A stretch of 50,441 nucleotides of DNA from Planctomyces sp. SH-PL62. Its GTDB lineage: Bacteria; Planctomycetota; Planctomycetia; Planctomycetales; Planctomycetaceae. Below the pieces are notes generated by a model. It was not told the origin of the DNA. It was given only the letters and a program-made list of their open reading frames with translations, and made no database searches. Shown here piece by piece: positions 1 to 8,822 of this stretch. The stretch is from NCBI GenBank assembly GCA_945893045.1, contig CAMDEA010000040.1:1-50441 (forward strand). The letters run 5' to 3'. Position numbers and translations under genes: made by a program. How positions within the stretch are numbered: position 1 is the stretch's first letter; every line of letters starts with the position of its first letter.

Positions 1-1
1 C

Positions 2-147
2 ACCTGCTCCCGAACCGCTGGCATCAACAACTCGGATTTCACTTGTGGGACATCATCCATGATCGACTCCAGAAAGAGGTTCCGAACATTTTCAACCTCA
101 TTCTGACAACTCTGTATTCATCGCGCCAGGCAAAATTGGCACACCCG
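2..147. repeat. Left copy of 146-bp inverted repeat at window ends
   Basis: Positions 2-147 are the exact reverse complement of 50296-50441; the match stops at 148/50295 and probably continues outside the window. Read outwards (minus strand here), a frame without stops gives a helical, protein-like stretch that includes SIMDDVPQVKSELLMPAV, so the repeat may be the start of a mobile-element gene. I do not recognise the family. The inner tip of the repeat reads CGGGTGTGCCAATTTTGCC. Confidence 0.85.
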
Positions 148-205
148 TCTTGTGGCAATCGGGAGAATTTGGGACAAACCCGCCCCCGAATTCCGGTCGC
201 CAGCT

Positions 206-261
206 AGCACGACGCGCCAGCGAGTGATGCCGACTTTGACCACTCGCTCGCGCGTCGTGCT
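206..261. repeat. Palindromic REP-like hairpin
   Basis: Arms 206-226 and 241-261 (21 bp each) are reverse complements with one mismatch, around a 14-base loop. The arm begins AGCACGACGCG. It lies just upstream of the first gene. A short direct repeat, CCGGTCGCCAGC, occurs on both sides (near 194 and 282), as if bordering the element. Confidence 0.8.
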
Positions 262-306
262 GAAAGCTCCGGAAAATTTCCGGTCGCCAGCGAAGAGAGG
301 GAACTC

Positions 307-654
307 ATGCGACGACTGTTTGCGTTAGCGTTTGGTGTGCTGCTGGGCGCGGCGGCGATGTTCATCGCCTTCAAGTTTCATGTCGTGCGAACCAAGGACG
401 ATTGGGTCTTCGTCCCCAAGCCTTCTGCCTCGCTGGTCGATGCCTACGTCGATGTCCGCGAATGGGACACCGCCGAATGGACCAAGCACGGGCAATTGAT
501 CAAGGCGCTCGTCCTGACCGGCCATTCCGAACTCATGCGCGAGTCGGTGACAAATCGCTGGAAGAGCAAAGTCTTCGGCGAGAAACCCACGCGCGATGAT
601 GACCGCACCTCCAACGATACCTCGTTCGATTGGCCAAGTACCGAACGGCAATAG
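307..654 (+). CDS. Small single-pass membrane protein, unknown function
   Basis: This encodes 115 residues. Residues 4-24 form a hydrophobic N-terminal segment (uncleaved anchor or signal peptide) followed by a charged soluble tail rich in Asp, Lys and Thr. The ATG is preceded by a purine-rich stretch (GAGAGGGAA) at suitable spacing. The stop lies only 3 bases before the next gene, so the two are probably co-transcribed and the protein may act at the envelope with the downstream metallopeptidase. No family was recognised. Confidence 0.7.
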   Translation: MRRLFALAFGVLLGAAAMFIAFKFHVVRTKDDWVFVPKPSASLVDAYVDVREWDTAEWTKHGQLIKALVLTGHSELMRESVTNRWKSKVFGEKPTRDDDRTSNDTSFDWPSTERQ

Positions 655-657
655 CAC

Positions 658-1497
658 ATGAAGTTCGACATGGCCTTGCGACCGATCCGCATCACACTGA
701 GTTTGTTCGCTGCGATGCTGCTCGCGGCCGGTTGCCGCACGGCTCGACCCGATGCAGCGCAGCTTCCGGTCAAGCACTTCGTCCGTTCCGAGCAGTTGCT
801 TGTCGTCAGTGACGTCGAACTCCGCAAAGACCATGCGCTGATCCAAGACCTGATCCAACTGCGGCAGGATGTCGCTCACGAACTGCAATTGCCGCTCGAA
901 GGCCGCGATGTCGTGGTCTATGTCTTCGCGGACAAAGCGAAGTATCAGAAATACCTCGACAAGACGTATCCCGGCCTGCCGCCGCGCCGAGCGTACTTCG
1001 TCGGCACGCCGAAGGAGCTGGCCGTCTACACCTTCTGGGGCGACAACATTCAAGAAGACCTGCGGCATGAGTTCACTCACGGCCTGCTGCACGCGCAGCT
1101 CAAAGATGTGCCGCTATGGCTGGACGAAGGCTTGGCCGAATACTTCGAGGTGCCGCGTTCCACGCCGAATGCAGTCAATCGCGAATACGCCCGCAAGCTG
1201 GGGATCGCGATTGCCAACAATTGGGAGCCGGACCTCGAACGCCTGGAGTCGCTGCAAGACGTCATCCAAATGCAGCGAGCCGACTATCAGGAAGCCTGGG
1301 CCTGGGTGCATTTCTTGTTGCACAGCTCGGACGACTCACACGAGGTGCTGCTGAATCACCTGCAAGAACTCCGCGAGAACCCGCACCCGGCCCCGCTCAG
1401 CATCGCCCTGCATGACACATTGCCGGAGGTCAACAACCGGTATCTGTCGCATCTCTCGTCGCTGAATTCGATTCAGCCTGCTAATCATCAGCGTTGA
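658..1497 (+). CDS. Lipoprotein zinc metallopeptidase (DUF1570-like, HExxH)
   Basis: This is a predicted envelope-anchored peptidase of 279 residues. The N-terminus is a signal sequence ending in a lipobox, LAAGC, with Cys26 as the probable lipidated residue. The zinc motif HEFTH is at residues 137-141, and WLDEGLAEY follows about 15 residues later, with Glu157 as the likely third ligand; this is the gluzincin arrangement seen in planctomycete DUF1570-type proteins. The rest is helical. It begins 3 bases after the stop of the small membrane protein, implying an operon. Substrate is unknown. Peptidase fold is confident; specific family name is moderate. Confidence 0.8.
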   Translation: MKFDMALRPIRITLSLFAAMLLAAGCRTARPDAAQLPVKHFVRSEQLLVVSDVELRKDHALIQDLIQLRQDVAHELQLPLEGRDVVVYVFADKAKYQKYLDKTYPGLPPRRAYFVGTPKELAVYTFWGDNIQEDLRHEFTHGLLHAQLKDVPLWLDEGLAEYFEVPRSTPNAVNREYARKLGIAIANNWEPDLERLESLQDVIQMQRADYQEAWAWVHFLLHSSDDSHEVLLNHLQELRENPHPAPLSIALHDTLPEVNNRYLSHLSSLNSIQPANHQR

Positions 1498-1574
1498 TGC
1501 CAATTCGCAGAGATGTCCGAATACGTCGGCTGCGAGGCTGTGGCTCGGTGCGGTGAGCCATACAATTGCGGGCT

Positions 1575-3737
1575 ATGACCTCGCTCGTACATTCATTGCC
1601 GATCATCGAACATCCCAACGCCGACCCGCTGGCTGCGTTGCACCCATCCACAGCTTCGCCGCGTCGCCCCAAACCGTTGCCGATGACGATGGCGGAAGCT
1701 CGCGAGCGCGGCTGGAACGAACTCGACGTCGTGTTCGTCACCGGCGATGCCTACATCGATCATCCCAGCTTTGCGATGGCGATCCTCGGTCGCGTGTTGG
1801 AGGCTGCCGGCTTTCGAGTCGGCATTGTCAGTCAGCCCGATTGGCACTCGTGCGACGCCTGGCGGACGTTCGGCAAGCCTCGGCTGTTCTTCGCGATCAG
1901 CGCGGGGAACATGGATTCGATGATCAATCACTACACGGCCAACCGGAAGGTGCGCAACGACGACGCGTATTCGCCCGGCGGACGCATCGGCCTACGTCCG
2001 GATCGCGCGACGCTCGGATACTGCCAGCGGGCTCGTGAAGCATATTCCGGCGTGCCCGTTATCGCCGGCAGCGTCGAAGCCTCGTTGCGACGACTCGCTC
2101 ACTACGACTATTGGAGCGACAAGGTTCGCCGCTCGATCCTGCTCGATGCGAAGCCAGACTTGGTCGCGTTCGGCATGGGCGAGGAAACGATTCTCGAAAT
2201 CGCCCGGCGACTCGATGCCGGCCAGACAGTCCGCGATTTGCGAGATATGCGCGGCATCGCGTATGCGCTGGGCGCGAAGGAATCGGCAGAACGAATTGGT
2301 GATTGGTCATTGGCTATTGACCATTGGCTATTGAAAGACAAAGACAACAAGCCTGCGGACGCAACCGTCTCTTCAATCACAAATAGCCAACAGCCAATCA
2401 CCAATCACCAATTCCTCCAACTCCCCTCCTATGAGGCCGTCGCTGCCGACAAACCGACGTTCGCCGAAGCCACGAAGCTCATCCACAACGAAACCAATCC
2501 GTACAACGCGCGCGGCTTGGTCCAGTTTCACGACAAGCAAGCCGTCGTCTGTAATCCGCCCTGCTTCCCGATCTCGCAAGCGGCGATGGACGCGATCTAC
2601 GCGCTGCCGTACACACGGCGGCCACATCCGAGCTACAAGGAAAAGATCCCCGCGTTTGAGATGATCAAGGATTCGGTGACGATCATGCGCGGCTGCTTCG
2701 GCGGCTGCACGTTTTGCTCGATCACGACGCATCAGGGGCGGATCATTCAGTCGCGGAGCCACGATTCGGTCATCGGCGAAATTGAGACGATGACCCGCGA
2801 CCCGCAGTTCAAAGGGGTCATCAGCGACATCGGCGGCCCGACGGCAAACATGTACGAGATGCGTTGCTCTCGGCCGGAGGTCGAAGCGAAATGCCGACGG
2901 CAGTCTTGCGTGCATCCGACGATCTGCAAGCTGCTCGGCACCGACCACGGGCCGCTGGTCAAGTTGATGAAAGACGCTCGCGAAGTCCCCGGCATCAAGC
3001 GTGTGCTGGTCGCCAGCGGCATCCGCATGGACCTCGCCCGCAGGTCGCCCGAATACATGCGCGAGTTGGTTCGGCATCACGTCGGCGGTCACTTGAAGGT
3101 CGCGCCAGAGCACTCCGATACCGGAGTCCTCAATCTGATGCGCAAGCCGGCCAGCGACGACTTCGATAAGTTTGCCGATGTCTTCGATCGCGAGTCGAAG
3201 AAGGCGGGCAAGACGCAGTACATCATCCCGTATTACATCGCCAGTCATCCCGGCAGCGACCTCAATGCGATGATCGACCTCGCGGTCTTCTTGAAGCGGA
3301 ACGGCTATCGCCCGGATCAAGTGCAGGATTTCATTCCCGCTCCGTTCGATGTCGCGACGGCGATGTACTACACCGGCATCGACCCGTTCACGAAGAAGCC
3401 GGTCTATGTCGCTCAACACTTGCGTGACCGCAAGCTGCAACGCGCGTTGATGCAGTTCTTCAAACCGGAAAACTATTTCGAGGTTCGGCGCGCCCTCGAA
3501 CAAGCCGGCCGTCAAGACCTGATCGGCCCCGGCTGCGACAGCCTGATCCCCGACCAGCCGCCGCGCGAAGCCCTTGAGCATCGTCGTCAGGAAGCCAACT
3601 CCAAATTCCGCGGCGAGTTCGTCCACACGATTCCAGGCGGAGCAAAGTCTCCCGCGCGGGGGCAACGAAGCAGCAAGCAATCGCGGCACGCACCGGGTCC
3701 AGGCTATCGCCCGAAGCGGAAGAGTTCCGAGTCATAA
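1575..3737 (+). CDS. ygiQ: YgiQ-family radical SAM protein
   Basis: This is a 720-residue homologue of the YgiQ family (N-terminal YgiQ domain, then radical SAM core), whose reaction is not established. The radical SAM cysteines are Cys374, Cys378 and Cys381 in RGCFGGCTFC. Family hallmarks include the SVEASLRR segment near residue 170 and KVAPEHSDTGVLNLM in the C-terminal half. I start at ATG 1575; a TTG at 1566 is in frame but less likely. The gene carries an in-frame palindromic insert of about 40 codons (2293-2414) between the N-terminal domain and the LPSYEAV segment. The tail is basic and low complexity. It stands alone on its transcript. Confidence 0.93.
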   Translation: MTSLVHSLPIIEHPNADPLAALHPSTASPRRPKPLPMTMAEARERGWNELDVVFVTGDAYIDHPSFAMAILGRVLEAAGFRVGIVSQPDWHSCDAWRTFGKPRLFFAISAGNMDSMINHYTANRKVRNDDAYSPGGRIGLRPDRATLGYCQRAREAYSGVPVIAGSVEASLRRLAHYDYWSDKVRRSILLDAKPDLVAFGMGEETILEIARRLDAGQTVRDLRDMRGIAYALGAKESAERIGDWSLAIDHWLLKDKDNKPADATVSSITNSQQPITNHQFLQLPSYEAVAADKPTFAEATKLIHNETNPYNARGLVQFHDKQAVVCNPPCFPISQAAMDAIYALPYTRRPHPSYKEKIPAFEMIKDSVTIMRGCFGGCTFCSITTHQGRIIQSRSHDSVIGEIETMTRDPQFKGVISDIGGPTANMYEMRCSRPEVEAKCRRQSCVHPTICKLLGTDHGPLVKLMKDAREVPGIKRVLVASGIRMDLARRSPEYMRELVRHHVGGHLKVAPEHSDTGVLNLMRKPASDDFDKFADVFDRESKKAGKTQYIIPYYIASHPGSDLNAMIDLAVFLKRNGYRPDQVQDFIPAPFDVATAMYYTGIDPFTKKPVYVAQHLRDRKLQRALMQFFKPENYFEVRRALEQAGRQDLIGPGCDSLIPDQPPREALEHRRQEANSKFRGEFVHTIPGGAKSPARGQRSSKQSRHAPGPGYRPKRKSSES
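2293..2414. repeat. In-frame palindromic insertion inside ygiQ
   Basis: The left arm begins GAATTGGTGATTGGT at 2293. The right arm, 2381-2414, is its near reverse complement and ends CACCAATTC. Internal copies of ATTGGCTATT make the left arm locally repetitive. About 40 codons are added without breaking the frame. The encoded Trp/Asp/His-rich linker is unlike the flanking YgiQ sequence, whose family alignment would run directly into LPSYEAV. Confidence 0.75.
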
Positions 3738-3938
3738 TGGCGGATGCGAATTCCGCCGTGGGTGAACTGGCCGCACAGATCCGCTTCGCCGAGGCGACGC
3801 AGCCAGCACAACCTGCGTGAGATTCATCACGTTCCACTCGTTGGTGGCGAACGCCTCGCGGCTAATTTCTGTGACGCGGATGACAACTTGGATGGCACCG
3901 CTGGTTTGGTCAAACCTAATCGCGGGAGATGGAGGTTC
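3738..3938. other. Gap between convergent genes, nothing convincing
   Basis: About 200 bases between the ygiQ stop and the stop of the CHAT reading frame. There is no clear hairpin. The minus strand stays open for a short stretch after the CHAT stop but matches no family I recognise. Confidence 0.4.
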
Positions 3939-5180
3939 CTACCGCCAGTCTCCCGACAACACGAAGGCAGTCCAGAAGAACGGTGGGCAGCGCGCGGCTG
4001 ATTTGTGGGCGGGGTCTGTCGGAGCAGGATCAACCGGCGGTTTGAGTTTGGCGACAGTGCCGCGCAGTGTGTGGGACTGCGCGTCGTAGTTGTGCAGCAG
4101 TTGCAGTTGAGCTTGGCGGAGGGCTTCCAATCGCGGCAGCTTTTTCTCCCAGACGTTTTCGTAGAACAACTGCATGAGCAGACTGGTTTCGGCATCGGGG
4201 ACTTTCCACAGGCTGGCGACGACGGTTTTGGCTCCGGCCACTTGGAAGGCGCGTTGCAGACCGAGCAGTCCTTCGCCACCGGCGACTTCGCCCAGCCCCG
4301 TCTCGCAGGCGGAGAGCACCACTCCATCCACGTTGGAGAGGTCCAAAGAGGAAACCTCCAGCGCGGTCAGAATGCCATCGTCGTGGCCGGGTGCGGGAGG
4401 AGTGTTGGCTCCCGCGAAGGCCAAGCCGGACAGCAAACCGGGATGCTCCCCCTTCACGACGCGCGGCTTGTCACTGTCGGAGAGCAAGCGAAACGATTTC
4501 TCTTCCGCTTCGTCCGGAGCCAGAGCCGAACGCACCGTCTCCGGAGCGAAGTAGCCGTGCGTGATCAGATGCAGCCAAGCATGTTGCCGAGCCTGTTCGC
4601 AAAACGCCGCTTCAGTGGCCGCTGAGCCACGCAGCATGTCTGCCGCACGCGACCCCGGTTTCGGTTGAAAGCGTTTTTCAATGCCGACCATCTCGGCTGG
4701 TCCGGCCGGCAAGCGAGTGAACTCGAAGAGCTTGCCATCACGCAGCCGACCAGCAGCATTGCGTTTGTCGGAGGACGCAGCACCGGAATTGCCGCCGTAG
4801 TCGATGTCGCCGGCAACGAGCAATGATTCCGGCAGCCCCGCGCGACGTTCCTTGCTCAGCAGTGCGGGCAGAATCTGCGGCACAGGAATCACCGCGATCG
4901 CGCGCTCTTCCAGCAGATACGAGCCAGGCTTCGCACCCGGCAATGCACCCCACGGCAACTGCGCCAAAGCGCGATCAGGAGAGACCAGCACGATCTCGAT
5001 TGCCTCCAGATGCGGTTCCAGCGGCAGCCACACGCTCTTTCGCAGTCCTTCGCCCGGATTCTGGTCATTCGACTTCCGACCGAAGCTCTCCCGCCATTGA
5101 CCGACTTGCCGGGCAATCGCATCTGCCGCACCCAAATCCACCCGCACGACCGGCCGATCCCCACGCACAACGAACGCCAC
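3939..5180 (-). CDS. CHAT-domain caspase-like protease, N-terminally truncated
   Basis: The 413 residues contain a full CHAT (caspase HetF-associated with TPRs) peptidase domain. The catalytic pair is visible: His208 in HLITHGYF and Cys292 in VVLSACETGLGE. A pro-domain segment AFVVRGDRPV is also typical. TPR-CHAT proteins normally have long helical repeats ahead of this point; here the frame closes at a TGA (5244-5246), leaving no room for them, and the first usable start is a GTG. Upstream, in another frame, lies a kinase-type leader fragment. The gene is therefore probably decayed or frameshifted. It sits at the distal end of the GTPase block, where a protease effector would fit. The domain is certain; expression is doubtful. 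Confidence 0.8.
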   Translation of the reverse strand: MAFVVRGDRPVVRVDLGAADAIARQVGQWRESFGRKSNDQNPGEGLRKSVWLPLEPHLEAIEIVLVSPDRALAQLPWGALPGAKPGSYLLEERAIAVIPVPQILPALLSKERRAGLPESLLVAGDIDYGGNSGAASSDKRNAAGRLRDGKLFEFTRLPAGPAEMVGIEKRFQPKPGSRAADMLRGSAATEAAFCEQARQHAWLHLITHGYFAPETVRSALAPDEAEEKSFRLLSDSDKPRVVKGEHPGLLSGLAFAGANTPPAPGHDDGILTALEVSSLDLSNVDGVVLSACETGLGEVAGGEGLLGLQRAFQVAGAKTVVASLWKVPDAETSLLMQLFYENVWEKKLPRLEALRQAQLQLLHNYDAQSHTLRGTVAKLKPPVDPAPTDPAHKSAARCPPFFWTAFVLSGDWR

Positions 5181-5210
5181 GATCCGCCGCTCGTCTTTCT
5201 CGCCCTTAAG

Positions 5211-5482
5211 CCATTCGCAAAGCAGCGTTTCACGACCTCCACATCATTGGGAAATCGTTCCAGATACTTCGCGAAATCAGAGACTTCGCCACGTTTGGTC
5301 CGATCCTTCAGTTCCACTGCCAACAATTCCAAGAGCAGCTTGGAACGGAGCGGTTCGGCGGTCTTTGCCAAGTAATCCTCAAGTCGAGGCCGAGGCAACT
5401 CACCCGATTGCCACGCCTGGTCGAATTGGTCTCGAATTCGATGGATTTGCTCGGCAAGTAACGATGAGTCGCCCACAGCCAC
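5211..5482 (-). pseudogene. Leader fragment of a planctomycete Ser/Thr kinase, out of frame with CHAT
   Basis: The frame reads DQFDQAWQSGELPRPRLEDY, then a KLLLELLAVEL helix and YLERFPNDVEVV. In planctomycetes this 70-90-residue module normally precedes a Ser/Thr protein kinase domain. Here it runs directly, with a frame change around 5211-5243, into the CHAT sequence, and no kinase domain follows. A likely start is GTG 5482 or 5476. Either a deletion joined two genes or an indel broke a rare leader-CHAT fusion. The module assignment is from memory of the family. Confidence 0.6.
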
Positions 5483-6159
5483 GAACCTCGTGAAATGCGT
5501 AGAGGTGATCTGCGCTATCAAGATAGCGATGTCAGGCTCGACAACACAAAACAGAAATGTCTTGGCGTGAGGAATGGGGCGCACGACGCACTTTGCGCCG
5601 GCGACGGTCGCACACCACGCCCCCATCGACCTCGCGTCGATGGAGCGAAAGATGGAGAGCTAAATCAGCCTCACTTCAACTTGTTCTTAGACCCCATCCG
5701 CCTCGTGCGGATGGTGAATCAGATTCTTCAGCGTTCGTCGTCCAATGATCTCTTTCACCATCCGCACAAGGCGGATGGGGTCTCAGAAAAAGACCTGGCC
5801 GACATCGTCGCTAGCACGCCATCGGTCGCTCCATCCAGGCAAGCTGGATGGGGGCGGGACAATTCGCAAACTGCGTCGTGCGCCCTGAGGAATGACTGGA
5901 TATGACCGTCTCCTCAATTGCGGATAGAAAGCACAAAGGGGTTACGGCTGGGTTAGGACTCATTGATTCAACCGACCCATGTTTGGATCGCATCCGGGCA
6001 GCTTGAGGTGCTGTCGAGCTCACGGACAGCTCAACTGATAGGCCACCGAAGATGTCTCGCGTAGCGGATCATCAGCCACCATTCCGAGACGGCTCCAATT
6101 CGCTTTCATGGCACCTCTGAGCGCTCATCGCTTTTCAGCGCTGATTTCAAACTGCGGTA
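5483..6159. other. Long intergenic region with hairpins only
   Basis: About 680 bases hold no supported gene. The half nearest the CHAT remnant carries four related hairpins (see 5623-5851). The remainder up to 6159 shows only short, stop-interrupted frames. It separates the GATase-like gene from the CHAT remnant, so the two may not be co-transcribed. Confidence 0.5.
5623..5851. repeat. Cluster of four related hairpins with varying stems
   Basis: Hairpins are at 5623-5643, 5692-5714, 5758-5780 and 5831-5851. Each has a 7-9-bp stem containing CCAT..ATGG around a 5-7-base loop. The second and third also pair with each other over 30 bp (5689-5718 with 5754-5783, one mismatch). Stem sequences differ but remain complementary. 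Related copies occur at 27045-27065 and 27197-27217. Confidence 0.75.
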
Positions 6160-7368
6160 CTATTTTTCCCCGATGGTCAGTGTGAATGGGAAGTTGGCAT
6201 AGGGGACTTTGACGGCGGTGATGGTGTAGCTCCATTCGCCGGGAACCGCTTCGGGGAGGTCGACTTCGAGGGTGCTTGTGCCTTCCTTCTCGGCGCGTTG
6301 TCCGCCGGGACCAACCACTGTCAGCCGCAGCCGCGCGCCGGAATCTTTTTGGAATCCCAGCACGAACTGCACGGCTCCCTTCTTGGTGCAGCGCCACTGG
6401 CGAGTCACCGACGGATTCTCCGCCGAGGCACTGAGCAGATTGCTGCCGGATGGCGAGAAGCCGCCCTCCAACATCTTCTTGGTGATCTTGGATTCGGTTT
6501 GCGCGGTGACCGTCGCAAAGACCAGATACTTGAGCAGCTTGATCTCGACCTCGCTGTTTTGTTCTTCGTTGTGGAACGACGTGAAGATTACGGCTCCGTC
6601 GCCGACGGGGAACTTCACGAGTAGCGGCGATTCGCGGTCGCGGTCGGACATGGATTTGTAGTGGCCGCTTAAGTAGGTCACGACGGTGTCCCCCTTAAAC
6701 GCCGCCGAATGCCAGCCCGGTTGATCAAACTTCAGCTTGATGGTTTGGCCGAGCAGTTCGCGCAGCCCCGCGTCGGTGACTTCAGCGGTCACTGTTTGCT
6801 GCTGACCTTCGTCAGCGCGGCCGTGATCGACGAACTCCTCAAACGTTTTCGCAACCAGCGAAAAGCGCCAGTCCGAGGCATACAGCGTGCCGCCGCGCTT
6901 CACGAAGGCACGCAGAGAACTCGCCACTTTGTCCCAGACTTCGGGTCTCGCCGAGAACGAACCTCGGCCGCGTGATTCCGTCCCTTTGGCCTCGCCTAAC
7001 CAGGCGTTCGAATAACCGCCACAAGTCACCAGCAAGAAATCGTACTTGTCATAAGTCGCCGGATTGATCAACTCATCCAGATCGACATTGGTGAATTGAT
7101 AGCCCTCGCCCAGCGTGCGGAGCAGTTTGCCCATGTCGTCGAATTCGCCCTGAATGACTCCGATGCGCAGACGTACGGCCGGAATCGTCGGCGTCTCATC
7201 AACGTCGCGTGGTTCTTCGACGATCGTCACTGGCGGCGGAGTCGCCGAGGTTCGCGTGCGGTCCCAAATAAACACGATGCCGAGTGCCAGCAGCAGTGTC
7301 ACCGCCACGCCAGCATCTTTGAGCAGTCGCGAGGTGTTTTTCGAGTGAGCAACAGGATCAGTGCTCAT
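6160..7368 (-). CDS. Membrane-anchored GATase1/ThuA-like domain protein
   Basis: This encodes 402 residues. A single TM segment (about 17-36) ends in IWDRTRT; the pattern LL-x-D ... DR around it is shared with the proteins at 8823-10433 and 35371-37986. Residues 65-290 look like a class I glutamine amidotransferase-like (ThuA-like) fold: a first strand LRIGVIQGEF, then FLLVTCGGYS, then a helix and FVKRGGTLYASD, closing with GDGAVIFTSFHNEE. No clear Cys-His-Glu triad is visible, so it is probably a binding or structural domain. The C-terminal about 100 residues resemble a beta-sandwich. GGAGAA precedes the ATG. It lies downstream of the FHA gene in the same direction, the last intact gene of the block. 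Confidence 0.6.
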   Translation of the reverse strand: MSTDPVAHSKNTSRLLKDAGVAVTLLLALGIVFIWDRTRTSATPPPVTIVEEPRDVDETPTIPAVRLRIGVIQGEFDDMGKLLRTLGEGYQFTNVDLDELINPATYDKYDFLLVTCGGYSNAWLGEAKGTESRGRGSFSARPEVWDKVASSLRAFVKRGGTLYASDWRFSLVAKTFEEFVDHGRADEGQQQTVTAEVTDAGLRELLGQTIKLKFDQPGWHSAAFKGDTVVTYLSGHYKSMSDRDRESPLLVKFPVGDGAVIFTSFHNEEQNSEVEIKLLKYLVFATVTAQTESKITKKMLEGGFSPSGSNLLSASAENPSVTRQWRCTKKGAVQFVLGFQKDSGARLRLTVVGPGGQRAEKEGTSTLEVDLPEAVPGEWSYTITAVKVPYANFPFTLTIGEK

Positions 7369-7478
7369 GGTGTGATTCTCCGAGTGGGCGATCTGTGAAA
7401 TCTTCGGGCGATCGGCGTGACGTCAGGCGCTCGGTGCGTTTGTTGTGGGCTGACACCGGCCGCACGCCTGTTGAATGC

Positions 7479-8726
7479 TCATGGTTTGCGAGGTGGTGGT
7501 GGTGGCGGAGGCGGCGCGATGATCGGCCGAATGCTTTGCACTCCGCCACTGGGCGGAGGTGGTGGGGCAACAGGTTTCGGCGGCGCGGGCATTTTCGGTG
7601 GAGGCGGCAATGCCCCTCCCGCCGGCGCGGGTGGTCGCGGCGGCGCGAGATTCGGAGATGGAGCCGATGGACGTGGAGGTGCCGGCGCGGGTGCCGCCGC
7701 GGAGACAACTTTATCCGACGCGGGCGGAGGTGGTGCCGATGCCACGGGACGCATGGGAGCGGTCGGCTTCGCGGAGACCGACGGCTTCGCACTGCCCGGT
7801 GGTGGCGGAGGTGCCGCGACCACCTTGCCGCTGAAGCCGGTCGTGGGGACAGCCGATTCGGCTCCCGCTTTGCGCTGACGTTCGTTGAAGCGAATGAAAT
7901 TCGTGCCGAGCTTGATGACGTCGCCGTCTTTCAGAACGACCGTGCTTTGGATCGGCTGTCCGTTGAGCCGTGTGCCGAGCCGAGTCTGATTGTCGGCCAG
8001 CGCGAAGCTGCCGTTGGGCTGTCGTGTGAGCCGCGCGTGCTCCAGTTCCAAGTCTTGGCTCATCGCACCGAGGAACGGCAGAGGCAGATGTTCCGCTCGG
8101 CCCAGCGTCGTGACCGGCTGACTGAGGATCAGTTGCCGGCCGGCGCGATAGCCGTCAAGCACGGTCAGCCACGCATCCTTCAGGACGACTTGAGCCAAGC
8201 CGATCAGCACGCCGATGCACATGCCGAGAATCACAAAGGACGTCGCGCGGCTGGACATGCCCGACGCGGAGCCGATCAGGCCCATGATGGGATTGAACAA
8301 CATCCCCCCCAAGAGGCCGCCCAGCCCGCCGCCAATCAGACCGTTGCGAATTTTGCCAGGCGAGCGCTCATACAAGCCTTCGACGACTCCGATACCCAGG
8401 CCCATCAAGCACCATCCGAACGCTCGCGGAACTCCCACCATGAAGAGGATGTTGCCGGCCAGTCCTCCCAGCGCTCCGCCCAATCCTCCGCCGATCAGAC
8501 CAGGCAACGTGCGCATTAAAAGTTGCTTCCATTGCCCGTTTGCCATACCGGCCACCGCGTTGAGGCCAGCTCCAATCGCCGCGCCGACCAACCCGCCGAC
8601 CAACGCCACTTGGACTGAGCCGCCGGCCGAATCACTTTGCAAAAACATCTCGGAAAAAAACCAACCGATGAAGGCGGCCCATCCGCCAATCACGGCGCTG
8701 TAATAAACCAAACGAGGCAAGGACAT
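7479..8726 (-). CDS. Multi-pass membrane protein with FHA domain and proline-rich tail
   Basis: This encodes 415 residues. Residues 1-180 are hydrophobic and glycine-rich (GGGLGGALGG, GGGLGGLLGG), forming several TM or glycine-zipper helices. Residues about 190-281 form an FHA domain, a reader of phosphothreonine peptides: TTLGRAEH (Arg210), LELEHARL (His230), TRLGTRLNG and VLKDGDVIKLG. The last 130 residues are Pro/Ala-rich with polyproline runs, probably cytoplasmic and suited to SH3-like or WW-like binding. It lies between the TM/Ig-like gene and the GATase-like gene. With a kinase-like gene and a PP2C-like gene in the same block, it most likely docks phosphorylated partners at the membrane. 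Confidence 0.85.
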   Translation of the reverse strand: MSLPRLVYYSAVIGGWAAFIGWFFSEMFLQSDSAGGSVQVALVGGLVGAAIGAGLNAVAGMANGQWKQLLMRTLPGLIGGGLGGALGGLAGNILFMVGVPRAFGWCLMGLGIGVVEGLYERSPGKIRNGLIGGGLGGLLGGMLFNPIMGLIGSASGMSSRATSFVILGMCIGVLIGLAQVVLKDAWLTVLDGYRAGRQLILSQPVTTLGRAEHLPLPFLGAMSQDLELEHARLTRQPNGSFALADNQTRLGTRLNGQPIQSTVVLKDGDVIKLGTNFIRFNERQRKAGAESAVPTTGFSGKVVAAPPPPPGSAKPSVSAKPTAPMRPVASAPPPPASDKVVSAAAPAPAPPRPSAPSPNLAPPRPPAPAGGALPPPPKMPAPPKPVAPPPPPSGGVQSIRPIIAPPPPPPPPRKP

Positions 8727-8780
8727 GTTGGTCTCTCTCGAACAAAAATTTGCGACGGGCCAGGAAGTTTTACGGCATGA

Positions 8781-8801
8781 GGCCGACTCGGAGAGTCAGC
8801 C
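8781..8801. repeat. Short imperfect palindrome in the 8727-8822 gap
   Basis: GGCCGACTC, a short spacer, then GTCAGCC. It resembles a degraded REP-like unit in the gap between two genes of the block. Confidence 0.4.
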
Positions 8802-8822
8802 TACGAAATTCGACAACGATTG

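Noticed and set aside
2373..3689. 438-codon open frame on the minus strand
   Set aside because: Fully antisense to the radical SAM gene; its composition is that of a reverse-frame shadow and no domain is visible.
7395..8519. 374-codon plus-strand frame rich in Arg and Trp
   Set aside because: Antisense of the proline-rich FHA gene; the composition follows from GC-rich codons read backwards.
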